Notes: a model not told the origin generated them from the sequence alone. Shown: positions 52,808 to 62,130, numbered from the stretch's first letter. The stretch: DNA of 64,000 nucleotides from Lachnospiraceae bacterium UBA3689 (GCA_002371465.1 DFIU01000010.1:326851-390850); one strand, 5' to 3'. Program-made: numbers and translations.

Positions 52808-52936
52808 TGACATCTGATTTTTGATATCTAACTTCTTTTGAGATCTGCTATCTATCTGACAGCTGTTTTCCGTTCGATATCTGCCTTCTGTTGGCAACTG
52901 CTTCCCACTTGATATCGGCTTTTCATTTAGCAGCTA
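52808..52936. repeat. Degenerate tandem array with 17-18 nt period between der and plsY
   Basis: Eight copies of an 8-nt core close to GATATCTG begin at 52808, 52823, 52840, 52858, 52876, 52893, 52911 and 52929 (spacings 15, 17, 18, 18, 17, 18, 18), separated by T/C-rich spacers such as CTTCTTTT. The array occupies about half of the 277-nt intergenic gap. Confidence 0.75.
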
Positions 52937-52952
52937 CTTTACAAGCTTAGAA

Positions 52953-54308
52953 TCACTTGTACTTTTCTTCAATCGTCGTCTTGGTTCGGTCCGACCGCTC
53001 CCGGATCAGGATCTTAAGAGCCGTCCCCTTAAAGGCAAAGGACTGACGAATCTGATTTTCCATATAGCGCATATAGGAAAAATGCATGAGCTTCCGGTCG
53101 TTGACGAAGATGACGAAGGTCGGCGGGGCAACCGCGACCTGGGTAATATAGTAGAGCTTCAATCTCCTGCCCTTATCGGACGGCGGCTGCTGGAGGGCGA
53201 CCGCTTCGGTCATAATCTCATTCAGCACACCGGTCGGAATTCTGCGGTTCTGATTCTCCAGGACGGTATCGATGGTGGAAAAAAGCTTGCCCAGCCTCTG
53301 CCCTGTCTGAGCCGACACAAAGATAATCTCCGCGTAGGACAGGTAAGACAGGACCGCTCGGACCTCCTTTTCAAAGTCCCTGGTGCTGTTGGTATCCTTA
53401 TCCTTGACCGCGTCCCACTTGTTGACCGCGATGACGATGCCCTTGCCCCGTTCGTGAGCGATACCGGCAATCTTGGCATCCTGTTCGGAGATGCCTTCAA
53501 CCGCGTCGATCACCAGGACCACAACGTCCGCCCGCTCCACAGCGGTCACGGTCCGGATGACGGTGTAGCGCTCCAGCTCCTCCTTGACCTTGCTCTTTCT
53601 GCGAAGGCCCGCCGTATCGATGAGGATATAATCCCTGCCGTTCCACTTGACCGGCGTATCGATAGCGTCCCGGGTCGTGCCCGCCACGTTGGATACAATG
53701 ACCCGGCTCTCCCCCAGCAGCTTGTTGATGATACTGGATTTGCCGACGTTGGGCTTGCCGACAATGGCGATCCTGGGGATGCCGTCCTGTTCGTCCTTGG
53801 TGTTTTCCTCGTCGAAATACTTAGTCACCTCATCGAGGAGGTCGCCGATCCCCTGGCGGTTGGCGGCGGAAATTGGCATGGGATCTCCGATCCCCAGTTC
53901 ATAGAACTCATAGACCTCCAGGCTCTGCTCTTTAAAGTTGTCGACAGCGTTGACCGCCAGCACGACCGGCTTGCCGGACTTGCGCAGCATGTCCGCCACC
54001 TTGCCGTCCGCGTCGACCAGGCCCTGCTGGATATTGGTCATAAAAATGATGACGTCGGCGGTATCGATCGCGATCTGTGCCTGTTCCCGCATCTGACTTA
54101 AAATAATATCGGATGAGTCCGGCTCAATGCCGCCGGTATCGATCAGGGTAAAATGATAACCGGACCATTCCACGTCCGCATAGATCCGGTCCCGGGTCAC
54201 GCCCGGCGTATCCTTGACAATCGAAATCTTGGACCCCGCCAGGGCGTTAAAGAGCGTGGATTTGCCCACGTTGGGTCTGCCTACAATCGCTACAATCGGT
54301 TTACTCAT
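52953..54308 (-). CDS. der: Ribosome-assembly GTPase Der (EngA)
   Basis: Essential GTPase for 50S assembly. 451 aa with two tandem G domains: G1 GRPNVGKST at 10-18 with DTPGVTRD and DTGGIEP, and a second GKPNVGKSS with GTTRDAID, DTAGLRRKSK and NKWD, followed by a KH-like C-terminal domain. The frame extends upstream to 54386, but ATG 54308 gives the normal SKPIVAIVG start and overlaps the DUF512 gene by 8 nt. Confidence 0.96.
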   Translation of the reverse strand: MSKPIVAIVGRPNVGKSTLFNALAGSKISIVKDTPGVTRDRIYADVEWSGYHFTLIDTGGIEPDSSDIILSQMREQAQIAIDTADVIIFMTNIQQGLVDADGKVADMLRKSGKPVVLAVNAVDNFKEQSLEVYEFYELGIGDPMPISAANRQGIGDLLDEVTKYFDEENTKDEQDGIPRIAIVGKPNVGKSSIINKLLGESRVIVSNVAGTTRDAIDTPVKWNGRDYILIDTAGLRRKSKVKEELERYTVIRTVTAVERADVVVLVIDAVEGISEQDAKIAGIAHERGKGIVIAVNKWDAVKDKDTNSTRDFEKEVRAVLSYLSYAEIIFVSAQTGQRLGKLFSTIDTVLENQNRRIPTGVLNEIMTEAVALQQPPSDKGRRLKLYYITQVAVAPPTFVIFVNDRKLMHFSYMRYMENQIRQSFAFKGTALKILIRERSDRTKTTIEEKYK

Positions 54309-55746
54309 ATACCTGTCTGTCCTCTTCTTTCTTCGGATCAAGTCCCAGCTGGGCTCTGAGCAGGTCTTCCCCGCTCTCCCAGACAATTCTGGTCGGAAGT
54401 CCTAAAGCCGCTTCCACGTCCGCTATGGTCTTATCGTCAAGGAAGACGGTCTCCCCCCGCCGAAGCATGCTGACCGGAATCAACAATTCCTCGCCCAGGT
54501 CTGTTCCCGCTTCCTGTTTTTCCTTCATCTGCCGGATCAGGTCCTGTCCCGTGATAAGACCAGATACCGTAATCTGTTCCCCAAAGAAATCGTTGCGAAT
54601 CTCATAGACATCCACTTGGGTATCCGGAAAAGCCTGGCTGATTCTTTGGGTGCAGCTTCTGATATAAGGAGCGGCAAGATGTCCGGTGACGGAAGAGACT
54701 CTCCTCTTCCTCCCCTTTGAGATGCCCTCATCCGAAGCTTTCTTTTGATAAGAGGAAATTGCCTCATCGACTTCCTCTTCCAAGAGCCTTAGCATACCAA
54801 CTCCGTTTTCATACTGGACAAAGCCGTCGTACTGCTCCTTGGGGGGCAGGTCCCTGCCTGCCAGCAGATACCACTCATCCGATGCGTGGATAAAATGACG
54901 GGGCGCCCCTCTTAAAAGATCCGGCGTCGTCTCCCCCTCTTCCGGCACATAGGAAGCCGCCAGAGATTTCCAGATCTTCTTCTGCCAGCCCTCGATCTGG
55001 TCGATGACCGCACCAGCCTCTTCCTTGGTATAGGGTTCCAGATGCTCCAGCCCGTCCCGGTACTTGGACAGCCCCGCCGGCACGACCGATACGCTCTGCA
55101 TCTCCGGCAGATAGCCCGTCAGATCGGAAATAGTCCGATCCAGTTCGGCTCCATCGTTCCAGCCCTTGCACAGGACGATCTGTCCGTTCAGAACGATGTG
55201 GGCGTCCTTTAGCCGCTTAAGCTTGGGGAAGACATCCCCGGCAAAGCGGTTGTGCAGCATCCTGGCGCGCAGCTCCGGATTGGTGGTATGGATAGAGATA
55301 TTGATCGGCTCCATCCGGTAGCGGATGATGCGGTCAATATCGTGGTCCGACATATTGGTCAGGGTCACATAGTTGCCCTGGAGGAAGGAAAGGCGGGAAT
55401 CGTCATCCTTAAAATAGAGGGTCTCCCGCATCCCCTTGGGCATCTGATCGATGAAACAGAAGATGCAGCGGTTGCTGCAGGACCGGTAATCATCCATGAG
55501 TCCGCTGACAAATTCCACACCGAAATCCTCATCAGCATCCTTATCGACTTCAAGGAGGGTCTCCTCGCCGTTTTGCTCCCGGACCAGCACATCCACATGC
55601 TCATCCGCCATGAGGTAACGGTAATCGAACACGTCCTCGATTTCTTTCCCATTTACAGAAATGATCGACATGCCCGGTTCCACGCCCATCTCCCAGGCGG
55701 CGCTTCCCTCTTCCACTGTTTTAATCAGGTGTCCGTTTTTTCGCAT
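54301..55746 (-). CDS. DUF512 protein: PDZ plus radical-SAM-like domain
   Basis: 481 aa, a conserved clostridial partner of Der. An N-terminal PDZ-like domain (about 3-60, GSAAWEMGVEPGMSIISVNG; core MGVEPGMSIISVNG) is followed by a Cys-rich segment with CSNRCIFCFIDQMPKGMR, whose CxxxCxxC-like spacing resembles a radical-SAM iron-sulfur site, and by the DUF512 domain. Function unknown; linkage to der hints at ribosome-related modification. ATG 55746 has GGAG 5 nt upstream. An upstream in-frame ATG has none. Confidence 0.87.
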   Translation of the reverse strand: MRKNGHLIKTVEEGSAAWEMGVEPGMSIISVNGKEIEDVFDYRYLMADEHVDVLVREQNGEETLLEVDKDADEDFGVEFVSGLMDDYRSCSNRCIFCFIDQMPKGMRETLYFKDDDSRLSFLQGNYVTLTNMSDHDIDRIIRYRMEPINISIHTTNPELRARMLHNRFAGDVFPKLKRLKDAHIVLNGQIVLCKGWNDGAELDRTISDLTGYLPEMQSVSVVPAGLSKYRDGLEHLEPYTKEEAGAVIDQIEGWQKKIWKSLAASYVPEEGETTPDLLRGAPRHFIHASDEWYLLAGRDLPPKEQYDGFVQYENGVGMLRLLEEEVDEAISSYQKKASDEGISKGRKRRVSSVTGHLAAPYIRSCTQRISQAFPDTQVDVYEIRNDFFGEQITVSGLITGQDLIRQMKEKQEAGTDLGEELLIPVSMLRRGETVFLDDKTIADVEAALGLPTRIVWESGEDLLRAQLGLDPKKEEDRQVYE

Positions 55747-55819
55747 AATAACTCCATTTTCACGTAATCCTTGCCTCATCATACCATAGAATTGTCCCCA
55801 ATTCCACGCTAAGTCATTC

Positions 55820-55848
55820 TTGAATCCCCAAAATGGAAATGCTATAAT
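55820..55848 (+). promoter_or_regulatory. Strong promoter for prs with palindrome at the start site
   Basis: -35 TTGAAT (55820-55825), 17-nt spacer, extended -10 TGCTATAAT (hexamer 55843-55848). The inverted repeat GTAACGCGAGTTAC (55856-55869) lies at about +1 to +14. Confidence 0.8.
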
Positions 55849-55886
55849 CGCTGACGTAACGCGAGTTACATGCTTAGGAGGATACT

Positions 55887-57095
55887 ATGTCAGGAACAGA
55901 CAATCGTGAAGTGATTCTTCCTGCCGCACCGCTCAAGATTGCTTATCTCGAAGGCAGCAAAGGCATTGCGTGTCAGGTCAACTCAAGCCTGGTCAAGATG
56001 AGGAAGTCGATCGCCCAGCGCGATAAGAGTGCTTCTACGATCCAGGGTTATATCGAACCGAACTACCTGATCGAAACCCACCTCTCCCGCTACGGAACCG
56101 GTGAAGGCAAGGCGGTCATCAACGAATCTGTCCGCGGTACCGATCTTTATATTATCGCCGATGTGATGAACTACAGCGTCACCTATAAGGTCTGTGGAAA
56201 AGAAAATCACATGTCTCCTGACAACCATTTTCAAGATTTGAAGAGAATCATCTCCGCCGCCAACGGCAAGGCCGCAAGAATCAGCGTCGTCATGCCCTTC
56301 CTTTATGAGAGCCGGCAGCATAAGCGCAGCGGCAGGGAATCCCTCGATGCCGCCATGGCCCTGCAGGAACTGAGAAATTACGGCGTCTCCGAAATTATCA
56401 CCTTCGACGCCCACGATCCCCGTGTCCGCAATGCCATTCCTCTCAACGGATTTGACAATTTCATGTCGACCTACCAGTTCCTCCGCGCCCTCTTAAAATG
56501 CGCTCCGGATCTGAAATTTGACGCCGACCACTTCATGGTCATCAGCCCCGATGAGGGAGCAATGAACCGGACGGTCTATTTTTCCAATATCCTGGGTGCC
56601 GACATCGGTATGTTCTACAAACGCCGCGACTATTCCAGGGTCGTGGACGGCAAGAATCCCATCGTCGCCCATGAATTCCTGGGTGCCTCCGTGGAGGGCA
56701 AGGACTGCGTCATCATCGATGACATGATCTCCTCCGGCGGCTCCATGCTGGACGTCTGCAAGCAGATCAAGTCCCGCGGCGCCAAGCGCATCTTTATCTG
56801 CACAACCTTCGGTCTCTTTACGGACGGCTTTGAAAAATTCGATGAATATTATAAGCAGGGGCTTTTCACCAAACTGATCACAACCAACCTGACCTACCGT
56901 CCCCAGGAACTGCTGAAAAAGCCCTACTACGAAACAGCCAACATGTATAAATATATGGCAAGTATCATCAACACGCTAAACCATAATATCTCGGTCGAAA
57001 AGGTCAAGAGTACGACCCACAAGATCACAAAGGTGCTGAACAAGCTCTCAGGAGCGGCTCTTAGTTCCAATGCTGAAGCTCTTGATAATCAGTAA
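55887..57095 (+). CDS. prs: Ribose-phosphate pyrophosphokinase, long clostridial type
   Basis: Makes PRPP from ribose 5-phosphate and ATP, feeding purine, pyrimidine and histidine synthesis (the his genes are in this window). 402 aa, longer than the roughly 315 aa classical enzyme. SRYGTGEGKAVINESVRG, DLYIIADVMNY, the flexible-loop-like MPFLYESRQHKRSGRESLDA (key YESRQHKRSGRES) and a PRPP loop VIIDDMISSGGSML (usually DDMIDTAGT) are visible. AGGAGG site before ATG. Single gene with a strong promoter and shared terminator. Confidence 0.93.
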   Translation: MSGTDNREVILPAAPLKIAYLEGSKGIACQVNSSLVKMRKSIAQRDKSASTIQGYIEPNYLIETHLSRYGTGEGKAVINESVRGTDLYIIADVMNYSVTYKVCGKENHMSPDNHFQDLKRIISAANGKAARISVVMPFLYESRQHKRSGRESLDAAMALQELRNYGVSEIITFDAHDPRVRNAIPLNGFDNFMSTYQFLRALLKCAPDLKFDADHFMVISPDEGAMNRTVYFSNILGADIGMFYKRRDYSRVVDGKNPIVAHEFLGASVEGKDCVIIDDMISSGGSMLDVCKQIKSRGAKRIFICTTFGLFTDGFEKFDEYYKQGLFTKLITTNLTYRPQELLKKPYYETANMYKYMASIINTLNHNISVEKVKSTTHKITKVLNKLSGAALSSNAEALDNQ

Positions 57096-57142
57096 AAAAT
57101 AAAGATTTGTATAAAGAGGGGTGTAAAAAAGTAGCTCTACGT

Positions 57143-57188
57143 AAAAGAAGGACCTTCAAGTCATTGATAACTTGAAGGTCCTTCTTTA
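57143..57188. terminator. Bidirectional terminator between prs and the EF-G paralogue
   Basis: Perfect 18-bp stem (arms 57144-57161 and 57170-57187, 8-nt loop) beginning AAAGAAGG and ending CCTTCTTT, with short T-runs on each side. It ends the two converging genes. Confidence 0.93.
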
Positions 57189-57226
57189 ATGGTGAAATTT
57201 AATTGCTATGAAAAATCTACTCTGCT

Positions 57227-59317
57227 TTATTCGTCCTCCTCGTCCTTCTTTGCCGCCCGCAGTTCAATCTGCTTCTGCTGCACATCCGTCGGAGCCTGCT
57301 CGTATCTGGCAAACTCATAGGCGAAATCACCAGAACCGCCGGTCATGGACCGAAGGACCGTGCCGTAGCCGTAAAGTTCGGTCTCCGGTACATCCGCTTC
57401 AATAACAGTTCTGCCGTCCTTGCCCGGATTCATGCCCAGAACACGGCCCCGTCTCTTGTTGAGATCGCCCATGACGTCGCCGGTGTATTGGTCGCGGACC
57501 GTCACCTTGAGATTGACGATAGGCTCCAGAAGAACCGGTCCCGCCTTCATAAAGCCATCCTTGAACGCCATGTGGGTCGCTGTCTTAAATGCCTGCTCCG
57601 AGGAGTCGACCGGATGGTAGGAACCGTCATATAAGGTAGCCTTGACGCCGACGACCGGATAACCGGCGAGCGGTCCTGACTGGACACATTCATGCAGGCC
57701 CTTTTCAACTGCCGGATAATAGTTCTTGGGAACGGCGCCGCCGACGACCTCGATCTGGAAATCATACGCCTCTTCCAGATTGCCGCTGGGCTCGAACCGC
57801 ATCTTGACATCTCCGAACTGACCGTGACCGCCGGTCTGTTTCTTATAGCGGCCTTCGACATCCGAGTTCTTTCTGATGGTTTCCCTGAAGGCAACCTTGG
57901 GCTCGCTCAGCTCGATATCCACCTTGTAGCGGTCCTTGAGCTTGCTCTTGATGACCTCCAGCTGCAGATCCCCGATTCCCTTTAAGAGGCTCTGGTGGTT
58001 GGCGGAATCCACGATTGCTTCCAGCGTACAGTCCTCCGCTTCCAGCTTTTGCAGAGCGCCGGCAATCTTATCCTCATCACTCTTATTGACCGCTTTATAG
58101 CGCTTAACGGTATAGGGTGTCGACAGAATCGCCTTGGGATAAAGGACCGCCTGCGCCTTGGTTGCCAGGGAATCCCCGGTTTCAACATCGCCCATCTTGG
58201 CTAAGGCGCCGATATCCCCCGCAAAGAGCTGGTCCACCTCTTCCGGTTTATTGCCGTGAAGAACGTAGAGCTTGCCCAGTTTTTCTTCCTGCCCCTTCGA
58301 GACGTTGTAGAGGACGTCGTCGCCTTTCAAGGTACCGGAACAGACCTTGATCAGGTTGTATTTCCCGATATAGGGGTCGGAGATAGTCTTCCAGACGTAG
58401 GCACTCTTGGGCTTTTGGAAATCGTAGTTTGCTTCAAAGATCTCATTGGTCTTCTGGCTGATGCCGGAGCAGGGCCGCTGGGTCGGATCCGGGAAATATT
58501 CCACGATATCATCGAGCAGGTTGGCGACCCCCTTTAATTCCGTAGAAGATCCCATGCAGACCGGCACCATCGAGCAGTCGTCGATATTCATGGCAAGTGC
58601 CGCTGAGATTTCCGCCACGGTAAATTCATCGCCGTTGAAATAGCGCTCCATGTAATCGTCAGAGGTCTCCGCGACGGATTCCAAAAGGCCTTCCCGGTAG
58701 GTTTCCAGATATTCCTTCAGGTAATCCGGCACCGGACAGACTTCCTTCTGCCCCTTGGCGATAAAGTGGCGTCCCTCCTGTTTGACGATGTTGACATAGC
58801 CGGTAAATTCCCCATTTTCACGGATAGGCATGTGCAGCGGCGCAATCTTTTTGCCGAAGAGTTCCTGCAGCTTCTCCACGACTTCGCGGTAGCTGACCTC
58901 GTCGTGGTCTATGCCCGTGACAAAGATCATACGGGGCAGGTTCCGTTCCTCGCACAGCTCCCAGGCCTTTTCCGTCCCAACCTGAACGCCGTCCTTACCG
59001 GATACGACGATCACTGCGGCATCGGCAACGCCGACAGCCTCTTCCACTTCACCGACGAAGTCGAAATAACCCGGCGTGTCTAAAATATTGATCTTATACT
59101 TGTCCCATTCAATCGGAACGACAGCTGCGGAGATCGAAAACTTCCTCTTCTGTTCTTCCTTATCATAGTCGCTGATCGTTGTTCCGTCCGCTACACTCCC
59201 CATGCGGTTCGTAATTCCTGAAAGATAAGCCATGGCTTCCGTCAATGTCGTTTTTCCGGCATTGCCATGGCCAAGCAAAACTACGTTGCGTACCCTGTCA
59301 GTTCTGTAAGTGTCCAT
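57227..59317 (-). CDS. Elongation factor G-like GTPase (EF-G2 type)
   Basis: 696 aa translational GTPase. G1 GHGNAGKTTLTEAMAYLSG, G3 DTPGYFDFVGE and the later EF-G domains II-V are present; domain IV contains KNYYPAVEKGLHECVQSGPLAGYP (core AVEKGLHECVQSGPLAGYP). It starts DTYRTDRVRNVVLLGHGN, characteristic of the second EF-G copy in Clostridia rather than the one in the str operon. The specific role (translocation, recycling or stress) is unknown. Stand-alone gene with its own promoter. Confidence 0.88.
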   Translation of the reverse strand: MDTYRTDRVRNVVLLGHGNAGKTTLTEAMAYLSGITNRMGSVADGTTISDYDKEEQKRKFSISAAVVPIEWDKYKINILDTPGYFDFVGEVEEAVGVADAAVIVVSGKDGVQVGTEKAWELCEERNLPRMIFVTGIDHDEVSYREVVEKLQELFGKKIAPLHMPIRENGEFTGYVNIVKQEGRHFIAKGQKEVCPVPDYLKEYLETYREGLLESVAETSDDYMERYFNGDEFTVAEISAALAMNIDDCSMVPVCMGSSTELKGVANLLDDIVEYFPDPTQRPCSGISQKTNEIFEANYDFQKPKSAYVWKTISDPYIGKYNLIKVCSGTLKGDDVLYNVSKGQEEKLGKLYVLHGNKPEEVDQLFAGDIGALAKMGDVETGDSLATKAQAVLYPKAILSTPYTVKRYKAVNKSDEDKIAGALQKLEAEDCTLEAIVDSANHQSLLKGIGDLQLEVIKSKLKDRYKVDIELSEPKVAFRETIRKNSDVEGRYKKQTGGHGQFGDVKMRFEPSGNLEEAYDFQIEVVGGAVPKNYYPAVEKGLHECVQSGPLAGYPVVGVKATLYDGSYHPVDSSEQAFKTATHMAFKDGFMKAGPVLLEPIVNLKVTVRDQYTGDVMGDLNKRRGRVLGMNPGKDGRTVIEADVPETELYGYGTVLRSMTGGSGDFAYEFARYEQAPTDVQQKQIELRAAKKDEEDE

Positions 59318-59351
59318 ATCTCGTACCTCCCGAAAAACTTAGCATGGAAAT

Positions 59352-59380
59352 ATTATATAAATTATCAAGAAAGTATTCAA
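59352..59380 (-). promoter_or_regulatory. Strong promoter for the EF-G-like gene
   Basis: Minus strand: -35 TTGAAT (59375-59380), 17-nt spacer, consensus -10 TATAAT (59352-59357), followed by a GGGAGG site and ATG at 59317. Confidence 0.8.
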
Positions 59381-59435
59381 GTATTTTATCCATTTTATAC
59401 AAATTCATAAAAAACTCTTTTGACGGGTTACGGGC

Positions 59436-59472
59436 AAAAAGCGGCCGTAAGCACACTGCCTACGACCGCTTT
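59436..59472 (-). terminator. Terminator of the ABC transporter operon
   Basis: 16-bp stem (arms 59457-59472 and 59438-59453, AAAGCGG outer part, two mismatched/wobble positions) with a 3-nt loop and a T-run on the minus strand, 6 nt past the stop of the ATPase gene. Confidence 0.9.
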
Positions 59473-59477
59473 CCCGA

Positions 59478-60137
59478 TCAGCTCTCCATCAGTTTTCCAT
59501 CTTCCATCTTGTAGATCTTATCCGCAAGGTCTAATACACGTTCATCGTGCGTAACCATAACAGCTGCCCTGTTGCGCTTATGGACTTCCATCTGAATCAT
59601 TTCCACCGCATGGCGCCCCCGCTCCGAGTCAAGGGACGCCGTCGGTTCATCTGCAAGAATCAGGTTTGCATCCGATGCAAACGCCCGGGCAATCGCCACC
59701 CGCTGTCGTTCACCGCCGGACATTCTGGCAGGATACTGATCGATCAGATGCTCAATGTTCAGCTCCCCAAAAAGCTCCTGAACCTTCTGTCCGTCACATT
59801 TCAGAAGAACCGAAAGCTGTTCCCCCGCCTTTAAATAGGGAAGAAGCTGATGATTCTGGAAGATAAATCCGATCATTTCTTTTCGGATCCGCGTCCATTT
59901 TTTCTTTGGAAGGGCAGAAACAGTCTGCCCGCAGAGCTCAATTTCACCCGAATCGGGAGATAACATCATCCCGGCGATATTTAAAAGTGTACTTTTTCCG
60001 CAGCCGGACGGTCCTACGATCGCCACGAATTCCCCTGCCCTGACGGTCAGGTTTACATGATTGAGGATGGTACGCTGCGCTTCCCCGTCTCGATAGCTTT
60101 TGACAATATCCTTCATATTTAGTACTGTGTTCGTCAC
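59478..60137 (-). CDS. ABC transporter ATP-binding protein, MacB/LolD type
   Basis: 219 aa ATPase. Walker A GPSGCGKST (42-50), Q-loop FIFQNHQLLPY, signature MSGGERQRVA (139-148), Walker B LILADEPTASLDS and H-switch VTHDERVLD are all present. GTG 60137 is the start, with GGGGGTG 7 nt before it, and it overlaps the permease stop by 4 nt. With the FtsX-like permease it forms a mechanotransmission-type exporter. Substrate unknown; antibiotic or peptide efflux is common for such pairs. Confidence 0.93.
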   Translation of the reverse strand: MTNTVLNMKDIVKSYRDGEAQRTILNHVNLTVRAGEFVAIVGPSGCGKSTLLNIAGMMLSPDSGEIELCGQTVSALPKKKWTRIRKEMIGFIFQNHQLLPYLKAGEQLSVLLKCDGQKVQELFGELNIEHLIDQYPARMSGGERQRVAIARAFASDANLILADEPTASLDSERGRHAVEMIQMEVHKRNRAAVMVTHDERVLDLADKIYKMEDGKLMES

Positions 60138-61216
60138 TGGAAATCACCCCCTATAATTTGTGCCGGATCAATGCTCGCCACCCGGATCACAGTAGCAAGA
60201 CTGCCAAGAATCGATATCAAGACAAAGGCCGCCAGCACCAGGGCTACCTGGCTTCCCAGCAGGGTAAACGGCATCGTCGCCGGAAGCGCTGCACTCATCA
60301 GGGCAACCAGACCGGCAGACAGCACTGCTCCGCTCACTGCAATCAGAAAGACCTGACTCAGGATCATCCGCACCAGGCTTCCCATACTCGTTCCGACCGC
60401 TTTCAGAACACCAAACTCTTTTTCTTTCTGCAAGTTGATGACAAAGAAGAAGATCCCGATAATAAGAGCCGTAATCACGACCAGAAGCCATTCCACCATG
60501 GTAATAGTCATCTGTTCAGCCTTATATCCCGGTATAGCTTCCACAATTTCTGCTTTGGAATAGGCTTTGGTTCCATCTACCTTCTCTCCCGGAGCACTTT
60601 GAACCGCTGCCGCATGAACACGTTCCTGATACATAGGGTTCAACGCTTTCATGATGGACGTATAGGTTTTTACAGAGATATAGCCGACCGAAATATGTCC
60701 GTACATGGCATCTTTCGTAAAACCGACAACTTTTAGTTGAATGCCGGAAGCAGAATCGACAATACTGTCTCCGACCTGTATCCCCTGGCTTTCAAAATCA
60801 TCATCTAAAACGATCGCATCCGTATCTGTCCCCAGCTTTTCACCCTGGTAAACCTCCGGATTCAAAAAATCGTCCGGGTCGATCGCAAAATACGCGATAT
60901 CCAGCTTATCGCTGTCTGTATCTTTCTGGATGTACATCCTCTGCACATCGATCGACGCCGCCTTTTTTCCATAGACCTGCCTGACCGTAGCAAACTCATC
61001 CGATGTCAGTGATGAAACCGTGAGGATCTTCTCTGCATCCTCGCTTACAATAAAGGTCTCTGCCGGCATGTTGTCAACGCCGGATGACACAGCGCTTCCC
61101 AGACCCTTGACCAGACCGGACAGGAAAAGTACCATGAACATCATCAAGATAACAATAATCTCCACCAGAAGATACTTCTTCCAGTTATATTTCAATTCCT
61201 TCCATGCTAATTTCAT
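60134..61216 (-). CDS. FtsX-like ABC transporter permease
   Basis: 360 aa. One N-terminal membrane helix (about 17-40) precedes a large extracellular domain (about 45-230, with DSIVDSASGIQLKVVGFTKD as a MacB_PCD-like strand region). Three C-terminal helices follow (about 237-258, 285-310, 320-345), the standard four-helix MacB/FtsX layout. GAGGATGAA site before ATG. Second-last gene of the TetR-linked unit. Confidence 0.9.
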   Translation of the reverse strand: MKLAWKELKYNWKKYLLVEIIVILMMFMVLFLSGLVKGLGSAVSSGVDNMPAETFIVSEDAEKILTVSSLTSDEFATVRQVYGKKAASIDVQRMYIQKDTDSDKLDIAYFAIDPDDFLNPEVYQGEKLGTDTDAIVLDDDFESQGIQVGDSIVDSASGIQLKVVGFTKDAMYGHISVGYISVKTYTSIMKALNPMYQERVHAAAVQSAPGEKVDGTKAYSKAEIVEAIPGYKAEQMTITMVEWLLVVITALIIGIFFFVINLQKEKEFGVLKAVGTSMGSLVRMILSQVFLIAVSGAVLSAGLVALMSAALPATMPFTLLGSQVALVLAAFVLISILGSLATVIRVASIDPAQIIGGDFQ

Positions 61217-61327
61217 TTCATCCTCTTTTCATATGAACCTTCATTTTCAGGATCTTCAAACGTCTTATATACTGAGAACCTGGCTTAAAGAACCCCGAAG
61301 CCTCCCGTCATCTTCAGAAGAATTTCC

Positions 61328-61564
61328 TTACAGATGATGTTTTTCCAGGCGCTCCAGGAAAATGTCATTGACGATCAAAGACATTTGACGCTTTGCCTCC
61401 TCATCAGGCTCCTCTTCATCAGAGAAACTCTCATAGATCTCAGGAAATTCTTTTGCAATCAGCGCACACGACCGCTCTGTGGCGTGTTTCCTGACAAAAG
61501 ACGGGATGCGCTCCAGATATTCCGGCTTGACTAATGCAATGATTCTCTCATCAGCAGTCACCAT
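61328..61564 (-). CDS. Small hypothetical protein between TetR and ABC genes
   Basis: 78 aa, soluble, no family recognised. Mostly helical with an acidic middle (FSDEEEPDEEAKRQ) and a basic end (ERLEKHHL). GGAGGAG site 4 nt before ATG 61564, and 17 nt after the TetR stop, so it is surely translated and probably co-transcribed. A role as partner or sensor of TetR or of the transporter is only inferred from position. Confidence 0.7.
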   Translation of the reverse strand: MVTADERIIALVKPEYLERIPSFVRKHATERSCALIAKEFPEIYESFSDEEEPDEEAKRQMSLIVNDIFLERLEKHHL

Positions 61565-61581
61565 AATCTCCTCCGTTAAAC

Positions 61582-62130
61582 TTATTTTAAATATGGTTTC
61601 AGTCCTTCAGGCATCGCTCGATAAATGAAATCTGTGATCTGTTCCACCGAAACTGTACTGTCGTTCAGAAACCAGTCCGTGACGGAATAGGAACTGCCCC
61701 GCATATAAAACAGAACATCGAACTCCGTCTCATCTGTATAATCTTCTCCGCAGCTCTGCCGGATGTATTCCATCAGCAGCTCTTTGCATCGGGAATGCGT
61801 TGAAAAAAAGAAGGAATTGGGGCCGTCCGTATGCCTCAATGCGTTTCGGTAAAAACTCCGGTCATTTGCGAGAATGGATACCATATCGAAGACGACCTGT
61901 CTCCTGTTTTCCGCCCCTTCACAGAAGTCCATGAAGATGTCTTCCATCTGATAGTTGAAAATCCATGCAATAAGCTCGAGTTTATCCTGAAAATGACGAT
62001 AAAAGGTCGCGGATGACAGTCCACAGTTATCCACGATTTCTTTAATTGTAATCTTATCCACGGCTTTTTTTGCCACAAGCTCATGGATCGATTCTCCCAG
62101 TATCTCTTTGGTCGTCTTTCTCCGAATCAT
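61582..62130 (-). CDS. TetR/AcrR family transcriptional regulator
   Basis: 182 aa. N-terminal HTH about residues 28-47 (TIKEIVDNCGLSSATFYRHF), followed by a helical ligand-binding domain with a DWFLND segment resembling TetR_C_8/DhaS-like regulators. It heads the unit TetR-small protein-permease-ATPase and probably represses it and itself. A palindrome at 62182-62193, at the expected transcription start, is the candidate operator. Ligand unknown. Confidence 0.93.
   Translation of the reverse strand: MIRRKTTKEILGESIHELVAKKAVDKITIKEIVDNCGLSSATFYRHFQDKLELIAWIFNYQMEDIFMDFCEGAENRRQVVFDMVSILANDRSFYRNALRHTDGPNSFFFSTHSRCKELLMEYIRQSCGEDYTDETEFDVLFYMRGSSYSVTDWFLNDSTVSVEQITDFIYRAMPEGLKPYLK

Noticed and set aside
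59478..62130. Mobile element or genomic island boundaries around the TetR-ABC block
   Set aside because: No integrase, transposase, tRNA target or flanking direct repeats were found; only the remnant frames and context hint at rearrangement.
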